Source of the DNA: an uncultured Draconibacterium sp.
GTDB lineage: Bacteria; Bacteroidota; Bacteroidia; Bacteroidales; Prolixibacteraceae
Reading direction: 5' to 3'
Length of the DNA stretch: 64,000 nucleotides
Assembly (NCBI GenBank): GCA_947492175.1
Contig: CANLMQ010000012.1
Location: 1 to 64,000, forward strand
Part shown: one piece after another, positions 27,170 through 36,266 of the stretch
Layout of the letters: every line of letters begins with the position of its first letter
Position numbering within the stretch: the first letter of the stretch is position 1
Notes under the pieces: generated by a model
Told to the model about the DNA's origin: nothing
Databases searched by the model: none
What the model saw: only the letters and a program-made list of their open reading frames with translations
Translations under genes and position numbers: made by a program

Positions 27170-28417
27170 ATGAAAGCAGAAATAATTACCATTGGCGACG
27201 AACTACTAATCGGACAAATTGTTGATACCAACTCGGCATGGATGGGTGAACAATTTAACCTGAACGGAATAGAAATATACCAGATTACTTCGGTGCACGA
27301 CGACCACGATCATATTTTGGAAGCGATATCCAATGCCGAAAAACACGCCGACCTGGTAGTAATTACAGGCGGACTTGGTCCAACGAAAGACGATATTACC
27401 AAACACGCCCTGTGCGAATATTTCAATACGCAACTGGTTTTGCATCAGCCAACGCTGGATACTATAATCAAACGGTTTTATAAGCGCGGAATCGATATGA
27501 ACAAATTGAACCGCGACCAGGCCATGATTCCCGAAAACTGTACCATTTTAACCAATAAACTGGGAACGGCGCCCGGTATGTGGTTCGAAAAAAACGATAC
27601 TATATTTGTTTCGATGCCCGGTGTGCCTTTCGAAATGAAATACCTGGTGGAGTTCGAGCTTCTTCCAAAACTTCGCGAAACGGGTAAAACCAAAGCTATA
27701 TTTCATAAAACAGTATTAACGCAGGGGGTTCCTGAATCGATGCTGGCCGAAAAACTGGAGACCTGGGAAAGTGCCTTGCCTTCGCACATTAAGCTGGCAT
27801 ATTTACCCAACCCGATGCTGGTGCGTTTACGTTTATCGGCTATGGGCAGCAATGTTGAAAAGCTAAAAGTTGAGGTGGAAAATGAGGTTGCGAAGTTGCA
27901 GCAAATTATTCCGGAAAGTATTTTTGGGTACGACACCGAAACCCTGTCGGAAGTAATCGGGCGCATGTTGGTTAAGCAGGGAAAATCACTGGCAGTGGCC
28001 GAAAGCTGCACCGGTGGGTATATATCGCATTTAATCACAGCGATTGCCGGAAGTTCTGATTATTATAAAGGCTCGGTAACTTCGTATTCAAACGAAATTA
28101 AAGAGAAGGTTTTGGGTGTGAGTCGCGAGTCGTTGGAAAAGTTTGGTGCAGTTAGCGAGCAGGTTGCCTCCGAAATGGTGGAGGGAGTAAAACGTGCTAT
28201 GAATGCCGATTATGCTGTTGCAACCACGGGTATTGCCGGCCCAACCGGCGGAACAGAAGAAAAACCGGTGGGAACGGTTTGGATTGCAGTTTCAGGGCCC
28301 CGTAAAACCCTGGTTCAGAAATATACTTTTGTTGGCGATCACCGCGAGCGGAACATTGTTCGCTCCAGCCAGACTGCTTTACAAATTTTACGCCGGATGG
28401 TGCTGGAGGAAATGTAA
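27170..28417 (+). CDS. cinA: CinA family nicotinamide-nucleotide amidase / ADP-ribose pyrophosphatase
   Basis: A full-length (415 residues) two-domain CinA. The N-terminal COG1058 domain (about 1-250) starts AEIITIGDELLIGQIVDTNSAWM and has ITGGLGPTKDDITKHAL. The C-terminal amidase domain (about 255-415) has AVAESCTGGYISHLITAIAGSSDYYKGS and TTGIAGPTGGTEEKPVGTVW. In characterised members the C-terminal domain deamidates nicotinamide mononucleotide for NAD recycling and the N-terminal domain hydrolyses ADP-ribose. It is cytoplasmic. It appears monocistronic. Confidence 0.96.
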   Translation: MKAEIITIGDELLIGQIVDTNSAWMGEQFNLNGIEIYQITSVHDDHDHILEAISNAEKHADLVVITGGLGPTKDDITKHALCEYFNTQLVLHQPTLDTIIKRFYKRGIDMNKLNRDQAMIPENCTILTNKLGTAPGMWFEKNDTIFVSMPGVPFEMKYLVEFELLPKLRETGKTKAIFHKTVLTQGVPESMLAEKLETWESALPSHIKLAYLPNPMLVRLRLSAMGSNVEKLKVEVENEVAKLQQIIPESIFGYDTETLSEVIGRMLVKQGKSLAVAESCTGGYISHLITAIAGSSDYYKGSVTSYSNEIKEKVLGVSRESLEKFGAVSEQVASEMVEGVKRAMNADYAVATTGIAGPTGGTEEKPVGTVWIAVSGPRKTLVQKYTFVGDHRERNIVRSSQTALQILRRMVLEEM

Positions 28418-28543
28418 AAGCAATACCAACTTTTTTTAACAATTTCTATTCTGCAAAAACGTTTCATCTTATTAAAATTGTTTGTTTTCAGATGTATAAG
28501 ATGGAACTCTCATGATTTTAATGATATGCGTACGTGGCAAAAA

Positions 28544-28575
28544 TTTGTCATGATCGTTTCATTACTTTACATTTG
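28544..28575 (+). promoter_or_regulatory. Promoter of the AsmA-like gene
   Basis: TTTG (28544-28547), 20-base spacer, TACATTTG (28568-28575): a full match to the Bacteroidota consensus, 20 bases before the ATG, giving a short leader. Confidence 0.65.
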
Positions 28576-28595
28576 GTCTCAGAAAACAGTAAAAC

Positions 28596-31106
28596 ATGAA
28601 GAAAATAATAGTAATATTCCTGATAGTAGTTATTGTACTTGTTGGTGCTTTAATTGCAATTCCCGTCTTTTTCAAGCAAAATTTAATTGATGTTGCCAAA
28701 AACACAATTAACAAGCAGTTAAAAGCTGAGGTTGAATTTGCCGATCTGAAAATATCGTTGTTTCGGAATTTTCCCAGGGCAACGGTTGAGTTTAAGGATG
28801 TACTGATAAAAGGGAAGGGCGAATTCCAAAACGACACCTTATTAAATGTGGCTTTGATTCGCACAAAAATGGATCTTTCTTCGCTTTTTAAGAAGTCGGA
28901 GATGAGTATTGAAGAAATTGTGTTGGAGAAACCGCTATTGAACCTGCTTGTGGCCGAATCGGGAAATGTAAACTGGGATGTTGCTCCGGCAGAAGAAGTA
29001 AAAAAGGCAAGTACAGCCACCTCTGATGCTGAAGCCGATGAATTTCAACTTCAGTTGGAAAAGATTGAAATAAAAAATGCGAATTTGATTTATGATGATA
29101 AAGTGGCGCAAACAAAGCTGCAACTTTCGGATATAAATTTTGATATCTCGGGTAATATGTATGGAAATTCAACCCAACTACGTACCGATGGTTCGGTCGA
29201 GGATTTTTCGCTTAGCTATGCCGGAGTAAATTATATTTCGAAAACAAGGTTGGGGGTTCGTACTTTGCTCGATGTGGATTTCGATCGCCTGAAATTTACG
29301 ATTGCCGAGAATGAGTTACTGGTTAACCGCCTGCCTCTAGAACTTTCGGGAAGTATAGAAATGCCCGCAGATACAATGGGTATTGATTTGCAGCTAAAAA
29401 CAAAAGAGTCGGATTTCGAAAACTTTTTGGCGCTGGTTCCTCCGGTTTACGAAACGTATTTAAAAGATATTGTAACAACAGGTTCTGCAAATATTTCGGG
29501 CAAAATTACCGGGTTCTATTTTGGCGAAAATTACCCCGCATTCGATCTTAAAATGCAGGTGGCCAATGGTAATTTTCAGTATGCCGATCTTCCGGAGCAA
29601 ATTAAAAATATTGCAGCAGATGTATCGGTAACAAAACCTCAGGGCGATCTTGATCTTACACAGATTAAAGTAAACGAGGCACACGCGGAAATCAGGAATA
29701 ACCCGGTAGATCTGACCTTAAAAGTGCTTAATCCGGTGTCTGATCCGTATTTCGACGGGGCATTTGTAGGGAAAATTAATCTGAGTCATTTAAAAGATGC
29801 ACTACCAATCGACAGTGTAAATATTTCGGGAATAATTGATGCGAACCTGTTTGCCAAAGGAAATTATTCGGATGTGGAAGCAGAGACATACGATAAAATT
29901 AAGTCGGATGGGGTAGTGTTACTTGATAACTTTGTTTACGAGTCGCCCGAACTGACCCGGCAAATTGTTGTGCGAAAAGGACAGATGGATTTTTCGCCAG
30001 AAAGCATTAATCTTCTTGCATTTAATATGAATATCGGGCAAAGCGATTTTCGTTTAACAGGGAAAGTAACCAATTATCTGAATTACTTTTTAAAAAATGG
30101 TTTGTTAAAAGGTAAGCTGCAATTAAATTCGCAAAGGGTAAATTTAAATGAATTGCTGCGTCTGCAGGTGATCCCAGAAAACGAAAAGGTAGCTGCTTCA
30201 TCGGCAAAAGAAACCCCAAAAGCAGAGGATGAACCCGAAGAAGTGCTGGCGTTTGATATTCCTGAAAACATTGATATTTCTTTTAATTCAGATATAAAAA
30301 ATGCCATTTTCGATCGTTTGCTGATTACCGACATAAAAGGTTCGATACGCGCCGTAAACAAAAAACTGCTGCTCAATAATCTGAATATGAATATGCTGGA
30401 TGGTGAATTAAAAATGAATGGCTCGTATGAGAATACAGCAAGCAACCAGCCTTTGTTCGATTTTGGTTTCGACATTTCAAGTTTCGATATTCCGTTAATG
30501 TACCAAACATTATCGGGCGTGCGCAGTATTATGCCGGCAGCATCAAACAGCACCGGAAAATTAAGTTCAAAATTGGGAATGAAAGGGCGTTTGAGTCCGC
30601 AGTTTAAGTTAATTCCATCTACCGCAAACGGGACAGGACTGTTAACCACAAAAAATCTTGAATTAAAAGATTCGCCTCTTTTTAGTCAGTTGGGCGGAAT
30701 TCTGAAAAAAGAAAAACTCAGAAATGTAAAGGTCGACGATTTAAAGGCCAGTTTTACCGTTCAGGATGGAAATCTCCTTTTGAAACCTTTTAAAACCAAA
30801 GTAATCGGACAGGAAACTCAAATTGCCGGAAGTTTAAGTGCCGAAAGCCTTTTGGATATGCGTTTTGATTTTAATGTTGAGCGCGAATTGTTTGGTTCCG
30901 ACATACAAAAAATACTCGCCGTAATTCCGGGTAACCAGAAAATAACAATGCTTCCTGCAGGAGTATTGATAAAAGGTCCTGTTGGAGGCCCCAAAGTAAG
31001 TATGGACCTGAGTGCCACACAAAAAGCGGTTACAGATGCTACAAAAGACGACCTTAAAAAGACACTCGATAACCTGGGGCAGGGACTGAAGAAACTGTTT
31101 AAATAG
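28596..31106 (+). CDS. AsmA family envelope protein
   Basis: An 836-residue protein with a single N-terminal membrane helix (about 3-22) and a very long periplasmic beta-rich region. The N-terminal AsmA domain is seen in VEFADLKISLFRNFPRATVEFKDVLIKG, and the C-terminal AsmA-type repeat region spans about 560-800 (FDRLLITDIKGSIRAVNKKLLLNNLNMNML, then NGTGLLTTKNLELKDSPLFSQLGG). AsmA-like proteins are rod-shaped and are linked to lipid transport between the two membranes. This member's cargo is unknown. It has its own promoter and is followed by an SDR gene after 117 bp. Confidence 0.9.
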   Translation: MKKIIVIFLIVVIVLVGALIAIPVFFKQNLIDVAKNTINKQLKAEVEFADLKISLFRNFPRATVEFKDVLIKGKGEFQNDTLLNVALIRTKMDLSSLFKKSEMSIEEIVLEKPLLNLLVAESGNVNWDVAPAEEVKKASTATSDAEADEFQLQLEKIEIKNANLIYDDKVAQTKLQLSDINFDISGNMYGNSTQLRTDGSVEDFSLSYAGVNYISKTRLGVRTLLDVDFDRLKFTIAENELLVNRLPLELSGSIEMPADTMGIDLQLKTKESDFENFLALVPPVYETYLKDIVTTGSANISGKITGFYFGENYPAFDLKMQVANGNFQYADLPEQIKNIAADVSVTKPQGDLDLTQIKVNEAHAEIRNNPVDLTLKVLNPVSDPYFDGAFVGKINLSHLKDALPIDSVNISGIIDANLFAKGNYSDVEAETYDKIKSDGVVLLDNFVYESPELTRQIVVRKGQMDFSPESINLLAFNMNIGQSDFRLTGKVTNYLNYFLKNGLLKGKLQLNSQRVNLNELLRLQVIPENEKVAASSAKETPKAEDEPEEVLAFDIPENIDISFNSDIKNAIFDRLLITDIKGSIRAVNKKLLLNNLNMNMLDGELKMNGSYENTASNQPLFDFGFDISSFDIPLMYQTLSGVRSIMPAASNSTGKLSSKLGMKGRLSPQFKLIPSTANGTGLLTTKNLELKDSPLFSQLGGILKKEKLRNVKVDDLKASFTVQDGNLLLKPFKTKVIGQETQIAGSLSAESLLDMRFDFNVERELFGSDIQKILAVIPGNQKITMLPAGVLIKGPVGGPKVSMDLSATQKAVTDATKDDLKKTLDNLGQGLKKLFK

Positions 31107-31223
31107 CAAAAACTGCTGATTAATATTTAGAATTTTAGGGGTGAACAGATTTGTGAAAGGAAAAATGTGTATTTTCGAATCTGAATTTTGACAGACACCA
31201 CGTAGCAGTTTCAAATTAATTTT

Positions 31224-32027
31224 ATGCAAAAAAAAGTAGTTGTAATAACCGGGGCTTCTTCAGGAATAGGAAAAGCATTGGCCGAAAAATATGCAGCAGA
31301 AGATTTTAATTTGGTTTTGGCAGCCCGGAGAATAGACCGGTTGCAGGAATTGCAGCAAAAACTGAATAATGTTGAGGTACTTCCGGTACAGACCGATGTA
31401 TCGAAAGAAGAGGATTGTAAAAGGCTGATTGATAAAGCTATTGAAAAGTTTGGAAAAATAGATATCCTTATTAACAATGCCGGAATTTCAATGCGTGCAG
31501 CATTTATTGATGTGGAAACTGATGTTCTGCGTCGTTTAATGGATGTTAATTACTGGGGAACCGTTTATTGTACAAAATATGCACTTCCACATGTGTTAGA
31601 GCAAAAAGGTTCTATTGTGGGGGTAATTTCAACAGGAGGATACATTGGATTACCGGGACGAACCGGGTATTCAGGATCGAAATTTGCCGTTCGCGGATTT
31701 TTAGATACCGTTCGAATTGAATATTTACGTGCCGGATTACATGTATTGGTTGTGGCTCCGGGATTTACCGCATCCGAAATTCGGAAAACAGCGTTGGTAC
31801 AGGATGGAAGCGAGCAAGGAGAAACTCCTCGTAACGAAAGTAAAATGATGACAGCTGAACGTTGTGCCAGCATTATGTATCGCGCCATTAAAAATCGTCG
31901 CCGTAAAATGATAGTTTCATTCTGGGATGGTAAATTAATTGTTTTAGTAGCTAAGTTATGGGCCTGGGTGGTTGACCAGATTTTGTATGCTGTATTTAAA
32001 AGTGAACCAGATTCGCCATTGAAGTAG
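31224..32027 (+). CDS. SDR family oxidoreductase
   Basis: A classical short-chain dehydrogenase of 267 residues. It has the NAD(P)-binding GASSGIGKAL at 10-19, INNAG at 83-87, a Ser in GVISTGG and the catalytic Tyr149-x3-Lys153 (YSGSK). The Arg pair AARRIDR after strand 2 favours NADP. The C-terminal stretch has a hydrophobic segment (KLIVLVAKLWAWVVDQIL, about 235-255) that could tether it to the membrane, as in DHRS7-like enzymes. The substrate is unknown. A block of heptad repeats begins at the base after its stop codon. Confidence 0.9.
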   Translation: MQKKVVVITGASSGIGKALAEKYAAEDFNLVLAARRIDRLQELQQKLNNVEVLPVQTDVSKEEDCKRLIDKAIEKFGKIDILINNAGISMRAAFIDVETDVLRRLMDVNYWGTVYCTKYALPHVLEQKGSIVGVISTGGYIGLPGRTGYSGSKFAVRGFLDTVRIEYLRAGLHVLVVAPGFTASEIRKTALVQDGSEQGETPRNESKMMTAERCASIMYRAIKNRRRKMIVSFWDGKLIVLVAKLWAWVVDQILYAVFKSEPDSPLK

Positions 32028-32055
32028 TTCAGTGTTCAGAGTTCAGAGTTCAGAG
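32028..32055. repeat. Heptad-repeat block after the SDR gene
   Basis: Four units TTCAGTG, TTCAGAG, TTCAGAG, TTCAGAG starting at the base after the TAG stop. The same unit family, in another phase, forms the 3' end of the epimerase gene at 15.1 kb. Confidence 0.8.
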
Positions 32056-32169
32056 TTTCAAATACTAAGGTATTTTGATCAGGTTATCAAGTGTCCAACA
32101 TCCGGCATCAATCCAAACCGTTCAATCTCCAAAACTTTTTTACTTTTGAATATCTAAATCAACTGAATA

Positions 32170-33651
32170 ATGTTTTTACTGAACCGTTTCATTGGAATTT
32201 CCCTCATACTCTTATTTTTATGTTCTTGTTCTTCAAAAATTACGAACGAAACACAGAAACGTCCCAATGTACTTTTTATTTGTGTCGACGATTTGCGCAC
32301 GGAGTTGGGGTGTTATGGCAACAAACATATAAAATCACCCAATATTGATAAACTGGCCAATGCGGGCTTTTTATTCACTCACCATTACGTAACGGTTCCA
32401 ACATGCGGGGCTTCGCGCCAGAGTTTGTTAACCGGGCAGTTCCCTGTTTCAAAAGCCTACTTGCGAAATAGTATAACCTCTGAAGTGATTTCCGGTCAGC
32501 CTGAAAATGAAGTACCGGAAACATTTATTCATCAGTTAAAACGAAATGGTTATTATACGGTTGGGATTGGAAAAATTTCGCATCATCCGGATGGTTACGT
32601 GTACGGATACATGGAACCTCGCAGTAACAAGTTAGAGTTGCCACACAGCTGGGACGAGATGCTTTTGGACGACAAAAAGTGGGGGAGCGGACACAATGCA
32701 TTTTTTGGATATGCCGATGGTTCTAACCGTAATTCTTTAAACAAAGAAGTGTATCCTTACGAAATGGCAGATGTGCCCGATGAAGGTTATGTTGATGGGC
32801 TAACCGCAAATCTGGCCGTAAAAAAACTGAAGGAGCTAAAAGAGAAAGACCAGCCGTTTTTTTTAGGCGTTGGATTTTTTAAGCCACACTTGCCATTTAC
32901 CGCACCCAAAAAATACTGGGACATGTACAAGCGTAAGGAGATACCGCTTGCACCTTTTGCGGGAATCCCTGAGAACTCGAGTAAGGCCAGTTTACACGGG
33001 AGTGGTGAGTTTAACCAGTATAAGTTGGGCGAAGAAAAAGCTTCGTTGGAAGCTCCTGTTTCGGATGAGTATGCACGTAAATTGCGGCATGCTTATTTTG
33101 CCTGCGTGAGTTATGTCGATGCCCAGATTGGTAAGGTTCTGGACGAACTGGAAAATCAAGGATTGGCCGAAAACACAATTGTGGTTGTTTGGGGCGATCA
33201 TGGTTGGCATTTGGGCGATCATTTGGTTTGGGGCAAGCATACTGTTTTCGATCGTGCATTGCACAGCGCTTTTATAATGCGTGTTCCCGGCATGGCGAAC
33301 GGAACACAAATTGATAAGGTAGTAAGTACAGCCGATATCTATCCCACATTAATTGATTTGTGCGGTACTCCTGTAGATCACAAATTAGATGGGGAAAGTT
33401 TAAAATCATTGTTTCAAAACCCTGAAGACAATAACTGGCGTAATACGGCATATTCGTTTTGGAATAAGGGGTATTCGGTACGTACTCCTGATTACCGTAT
33501 CATGAAATATAACCGGGAAGAAGCACCCGAAATTGAGTTGTACAACCACAAAACCGATCCGAACGAAACAGTAAATATTGCTGCAGAACATACTGAGGTG
33601 GTAGAGCAGTTATTACCTGTGTTGGAACAGGGAAATACAATGAAAGATTAG
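32170..33651 (+). CDS. Sulfatase, iduronate-2-sulfatase-like lipoprotein
   Basis: A 493-residue type I sulfatase. A lipoprotein signal ends LLFLCSC. The metal site begins NVLFICVDDLRTELGCYG. The formylglycine motif is CGASR (Cys79), so it needs maturation of that Cys. KPHLPFTAPKKYWDMY, WGDHGWHLGDHLVWGKHT and the layout overall match iduronate-2-sulfatase-like enzymes common in glycan-degrading Bacteroidota. It is exported and probably removes a sulfate ester from a polysaccharide. It is not beside other glycan genes except the SMP-30 and sulfatase genes further right. No maturase is in the window. Confidence 0.92.
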   Translation: MFLLNRFIGISLILLFLCSCSSKITNETQKRPNVLFICVDDLRTELGCYGNKHIKSPNIDKLANAGFLFTHHYVTVPTCGASRQSLLTGQFPVSKAYLRNSITSEVISGQPENEVPETFIHQLKRNGYYTVGIGKISHHPDGYVYGYMEPRSNKLELPHSWDEMLLDDKKWGSGHNAFFGYADGSNRNSLNKEVYPYEMADVPDEGYVDGLTANLAVKKLKELKEKDQPFFLGVGFFKPHLPFTAPKKYWDMYKRKEIPLAPFAGIPENSSKASLHGSGEFNQYKLGEEKASLEAPVSDEYARKLRHAYFACVSYVDAQIGKVLDELENQGLAENTIVVVWGDHGWHLGDHLVWGKHTVFDRALHSAFIMRVPGMANGTQIDKVVSTADIYPTLIDLCGTPVDHKLDGESLKSLFQNPEDNNWRNTAYSFWNKGYSVRTPDYRIMKYNREEAPEIELYNHKTDPNETVNIAAEHTEVVEQLLPVLEQGNTMKD

Positions 33652-33846
33652 ATAGAAAACCAGACTTGGAAGCAGGAAGAGAAAAGATAATCTAAGGTAA
33701 TTAATTGAATTCCTGAAAACTAAACGGAAAAAACAAATTATCTCATATAAATAGACAGGGGTAAATAGAATCGTTTAATAAGGTTTTGGATAAACTTAAA
33801 TGAAATTGGATTATTCAATGATTTTCTCGATAGGCTAAATCATATT

Positions 33847-34656
33847 TTAGCCTATTCTAACCGAAGTCATGGATAACGATCCGCCTACAGGCTGGTTGTT
33901 AAAAAGGCTAATGGAATCTTTGCTTTCCTGTAATGCAAGCGTATAAAGCAAGGGTAAATAATGTTCAGGCGTTGGAATCGACAGTTGAAATTCTTTCCCT
34001 TGTTTTGAATAGTTGATTAGACTTTTGTGATCACCACTCAATATAAATTCATTTATTTTGCTATTTGCTTCAAGTGCCCAATCAAATGCAAAATATTCGT
34101 TTAACCTGCGCCAGTCTGCTAATTGCAAATTATGTATTAAATTTCCGCTTCCTATAATCAGAACTCCTTTTTCTCGTAATTTGCTCAATTCTTTTGCCAT
34201 GACATAATGCTCAGCCGGGGTTTTACGATAATCAATACTGAGTTGAATTACCGGAACATCAGCCTTGGGATACATATGCCGGATTACGGTCCAGGCACCA
34301 TGATCAAGTCCCCATTTATCATCCAAATGCACCCTAGTTGTGTTTATAAGATTTTGAGTTTCTTTGGCAAGTTCAGGGCTTCCGGGTGCCGGATATTGAA
34401 TTTCGTAAAGTGCTTTTGGAAATCCTCCAAAATCGTGGATAGTTGGAGGATGTTTCATGGCGGTTACTTTTGTTCCGGCAGTTTCCCAATGTGCCGAAAC
34501 TACCAAAATTGCTTTTGGTACTTCCATTTCTGCCGAAACTTTTCTGAATCCTTGTACAAATTCATTTTCGTCAATGGCATTCGTAGGACTACCATGTCCT
34601 AGAAAGAGGACAGGCATTTTAGGGGTAGGCTCCGACGATTCAGTAATTTTTTTCAT
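33847..34656 (-). CDS. ygiD: Extradiol ring-cleavage dioxygenase, YgiD/DODA type
   Basis: A 269-residue non-heme metal dioxygenase of the class III LigB-like family. MPVLFLGHGSPTNAID carries the first ligand His21, and VVSAHWETAG carries a second near residue 57. DKWGLDHGAWTVIRHMYPKADVPVIQLSID holds another conserved His. LIIGSGNLIHNL and the closing SLSMTSVRIG are typical of the YgiD (4,5-DOPA extradiol dioxygenase) group. The family opens catechol-type rings; the natural substrate in bacteria is generally unknown. The upstream 195 bases and the flanks show no partner genes. Confidence 0.9.
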   Translation of the reverse strand: MKKITESSEPTPKMPVLFLGHGSPTNAIDENEFVQGFRKVSAEMEVPKAILVVSAHWETAGTKVTAMKHPPTIHDFGGFPKALYEIQYPAPGSPELAKETQNLINTTRVHLDDKWGLDHGAWTVIRHMYPKADVPVIQLSIDYRKTPAEHYVMAKELSKLREKGVLIIGSGNLIHNLQLADWRRLNEYFAFDWALEANSKINEFILSGDHKSLINYSKQGKEFQLSIPTPEHYLPLLYTLALQESKDSISLFNNQPVGGSLSMTSVRIG

Positions 34657-35123
34657 TCATTTATAATTCTTTACTTTTTATTGTAACTCATCCTCCTGTG
34701 TATTAAAAAGACTTTTTTATAATGCTCGTTTCTTTCCATTATAATTATCAGTTTTAGTGGTATTTGTTGTCGCCTGGTTTGTTAGACGACAGGTAACACA
34801 CTAATAATGTTCAACCTGTGTGGTAAATTTTGCTATGCCCCGTTTTATTGTTTTGAATTTTGTACCGAATAAAATTCAGGATGTTGTTGTTACAAGTGCT
34901 TTTATAAAGCATTTCTTTTTAGGCTTTTTATAAGACCCAAATACCAACTTAATGGAAAAGGAAAGTAGTATGTTTTATTCCTCATTGTTATTTTCAGTTC
35001 ACAAAAATCTGAATACAATTTTCAAATCTTTCGTACTTTTAATTGCTATATAAAAACCTTGAACTGTGGTATTTAATAAATACTAATCGGTGGGGGAAGA
35101 GTATTTTTACAAAACGAATAAAT
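34657..35123. other. Intergenic region without a gene
   Basis: About 465 bases between divergent genes. A small dyad TGTCG/CGACA (34768-34791) is the only structure I note. An open frame runs into its right end but the lipoprotein start at 35124 is preferred. Confidence 0.5.
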
Positions 35124-36017
35124 ATGCAACAACTTAAACTTTTTCTTTTTCTGACCTGTCTGTTGATGGGTTGCATTACCACTGCACAAACAAAATCGAA
35201 ATTAATAGCCAAAGGAGCAAAAATAAAAAAGGAAACGGGTGATTTTATTTTTACCGAAGGCCCGGCTGTGGCCAGCGATGGCAAAGTATACTTTACCGAT
35301 CAGCCCAACGACCGCATTTATGTATGGGATGAAACAAGCGGTATTTCGCTGTGGTTGGAAGGCACCGGTCGCTCCAATGGTATGTATTTTAATACAAACG
35401 GACAACTTGTAACCTGTGCCGATGAAAAAAATCAATTGGCGTATTTCGATGAAAACAAACAACTGCATGTAATTCTCGAAGGCTATAACGGCAAGCATCT
35501 GAATGCTCCAAATGATTTGTGGATTGCTCCAAATGGTGGAATATATTTCTCAGATCCATATTATCATCGCAGTTGGTGGGCAGAAGGGCACAAAGAAGAG
35601 CAGGAAACGCAGGGTGTATATTATTTGTCGGGCGACAATAAAATTACTCGGGTTATCAGCGATTTTAAACGCCCTAATGGTTTGATTGGTACACCCGATG
35701 GAAAAACCTTGTATGTAGCCGACATTAAAACCGGTAAAACATGGAAATACGATATTCAGGCTAATGGAACTTTGAAAAATAAAACCTTCTTTGCACCTAA
35801 AGGCAGCGATGGAATGACAATCGATAACAAAGGGAATGTTTATCTGACATTGGGGAAAGTTTGGGTGTATTCTCCAGAAGGTGAACTATTGGAGGAAATT
35901 GAATTCCCTGAGAAACCTGCCAATATTTGTTTTGGCGGGAAAAAAAGGAACGTCCTTTTTGTAACAGCCCGAAAAGGAGTTTATACTTTAAGAATGAAGG
36001 TGAAAGGAGTGGATTAG
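35124..36017 (+). CDS. SMP-30/gluconolactonase family lipoprotein
   Basis: About 297 residues with a lipoprotein signal ending LLMGC (Cys17), then a six-bladed beta-propeller of the SMP-30/gluconolaconase/LRE family. DFIFTEGPAVASDGKVYFTDQPNDRIY holds the conserved Glu metal ligand. LNAPNDLWIAPNGGIYFSDP (Asn, Asp) and KRPNGLIGTPDGKTLYVAD supply further ligands. It probably hydrolyses a sugar lactone or related ester in the periplasm. The frame is open for another 81 bases upstream, but only the ATG at 35124 gives a signal peptide. It stands alone. Confidence 0.9.
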   Translation: MQQLKLFLFLTCLLMGCITTAQTKSKLIAKGAKIKKETGDFIFTEGPAVASDGKVYFTDQPNDRIYVWDETSGISLWLEGTGRSNGMYFNTNGQLVTCADEKNQLAYFDENKQLHVILEGYNGKHLNAPNDLWIAPNGGIYFSDPYYHRSWWAEGHKEEQETQGVYYLSGDNKITRVISDFKRPNGLIGTPDGKTLYVADIKTGKTWKYDIQANGTLKNKTFFAPKGSDGMTIDNKGNVYLTLGKVWVYSPEGELLEEIEFPEKPANICFGGKKRNVLFVTARKGVYTLRMKVKGVD

Positions 36018-36142
36018 TGTTCAAGGTTCAGAAGAGAAAGAGAAGTCACTAGTCATTAGTAAAGACTATTTTAACCTGTAGCCAGTATCCGCTTAGTTGT
36101 GGTTTGATGCAAAATTGGGACGACGCTCTTTTAAAGCTGCCA

Positions 36143-36184
36143 GTATCGAGTATCTAGAATCAAGTTTCCAGTATCCAGTAACTT
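36143..36184. repeat. Heptad-repeat block, GNATCNN family
   Basis: Six units in perfect period 7: GTATCGA, GTATCTA, GAATCAA, GTTTCCA, GTATCCA, GTAACTT. The reverse complement matches the NNGATNC heptads at 59522 and 63884. Shorter heptad pairs occur at 36019-36032 and 36047-36060. Confidence 0.75.
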
Positions 36185-36266
36185 TCGGCAGTCAAAATAT
36201 GCCATCCGCAGTTTTTCTCTTGAACACGGATGGCATATTTTTGAATGACCGGTATTGTAAATAACA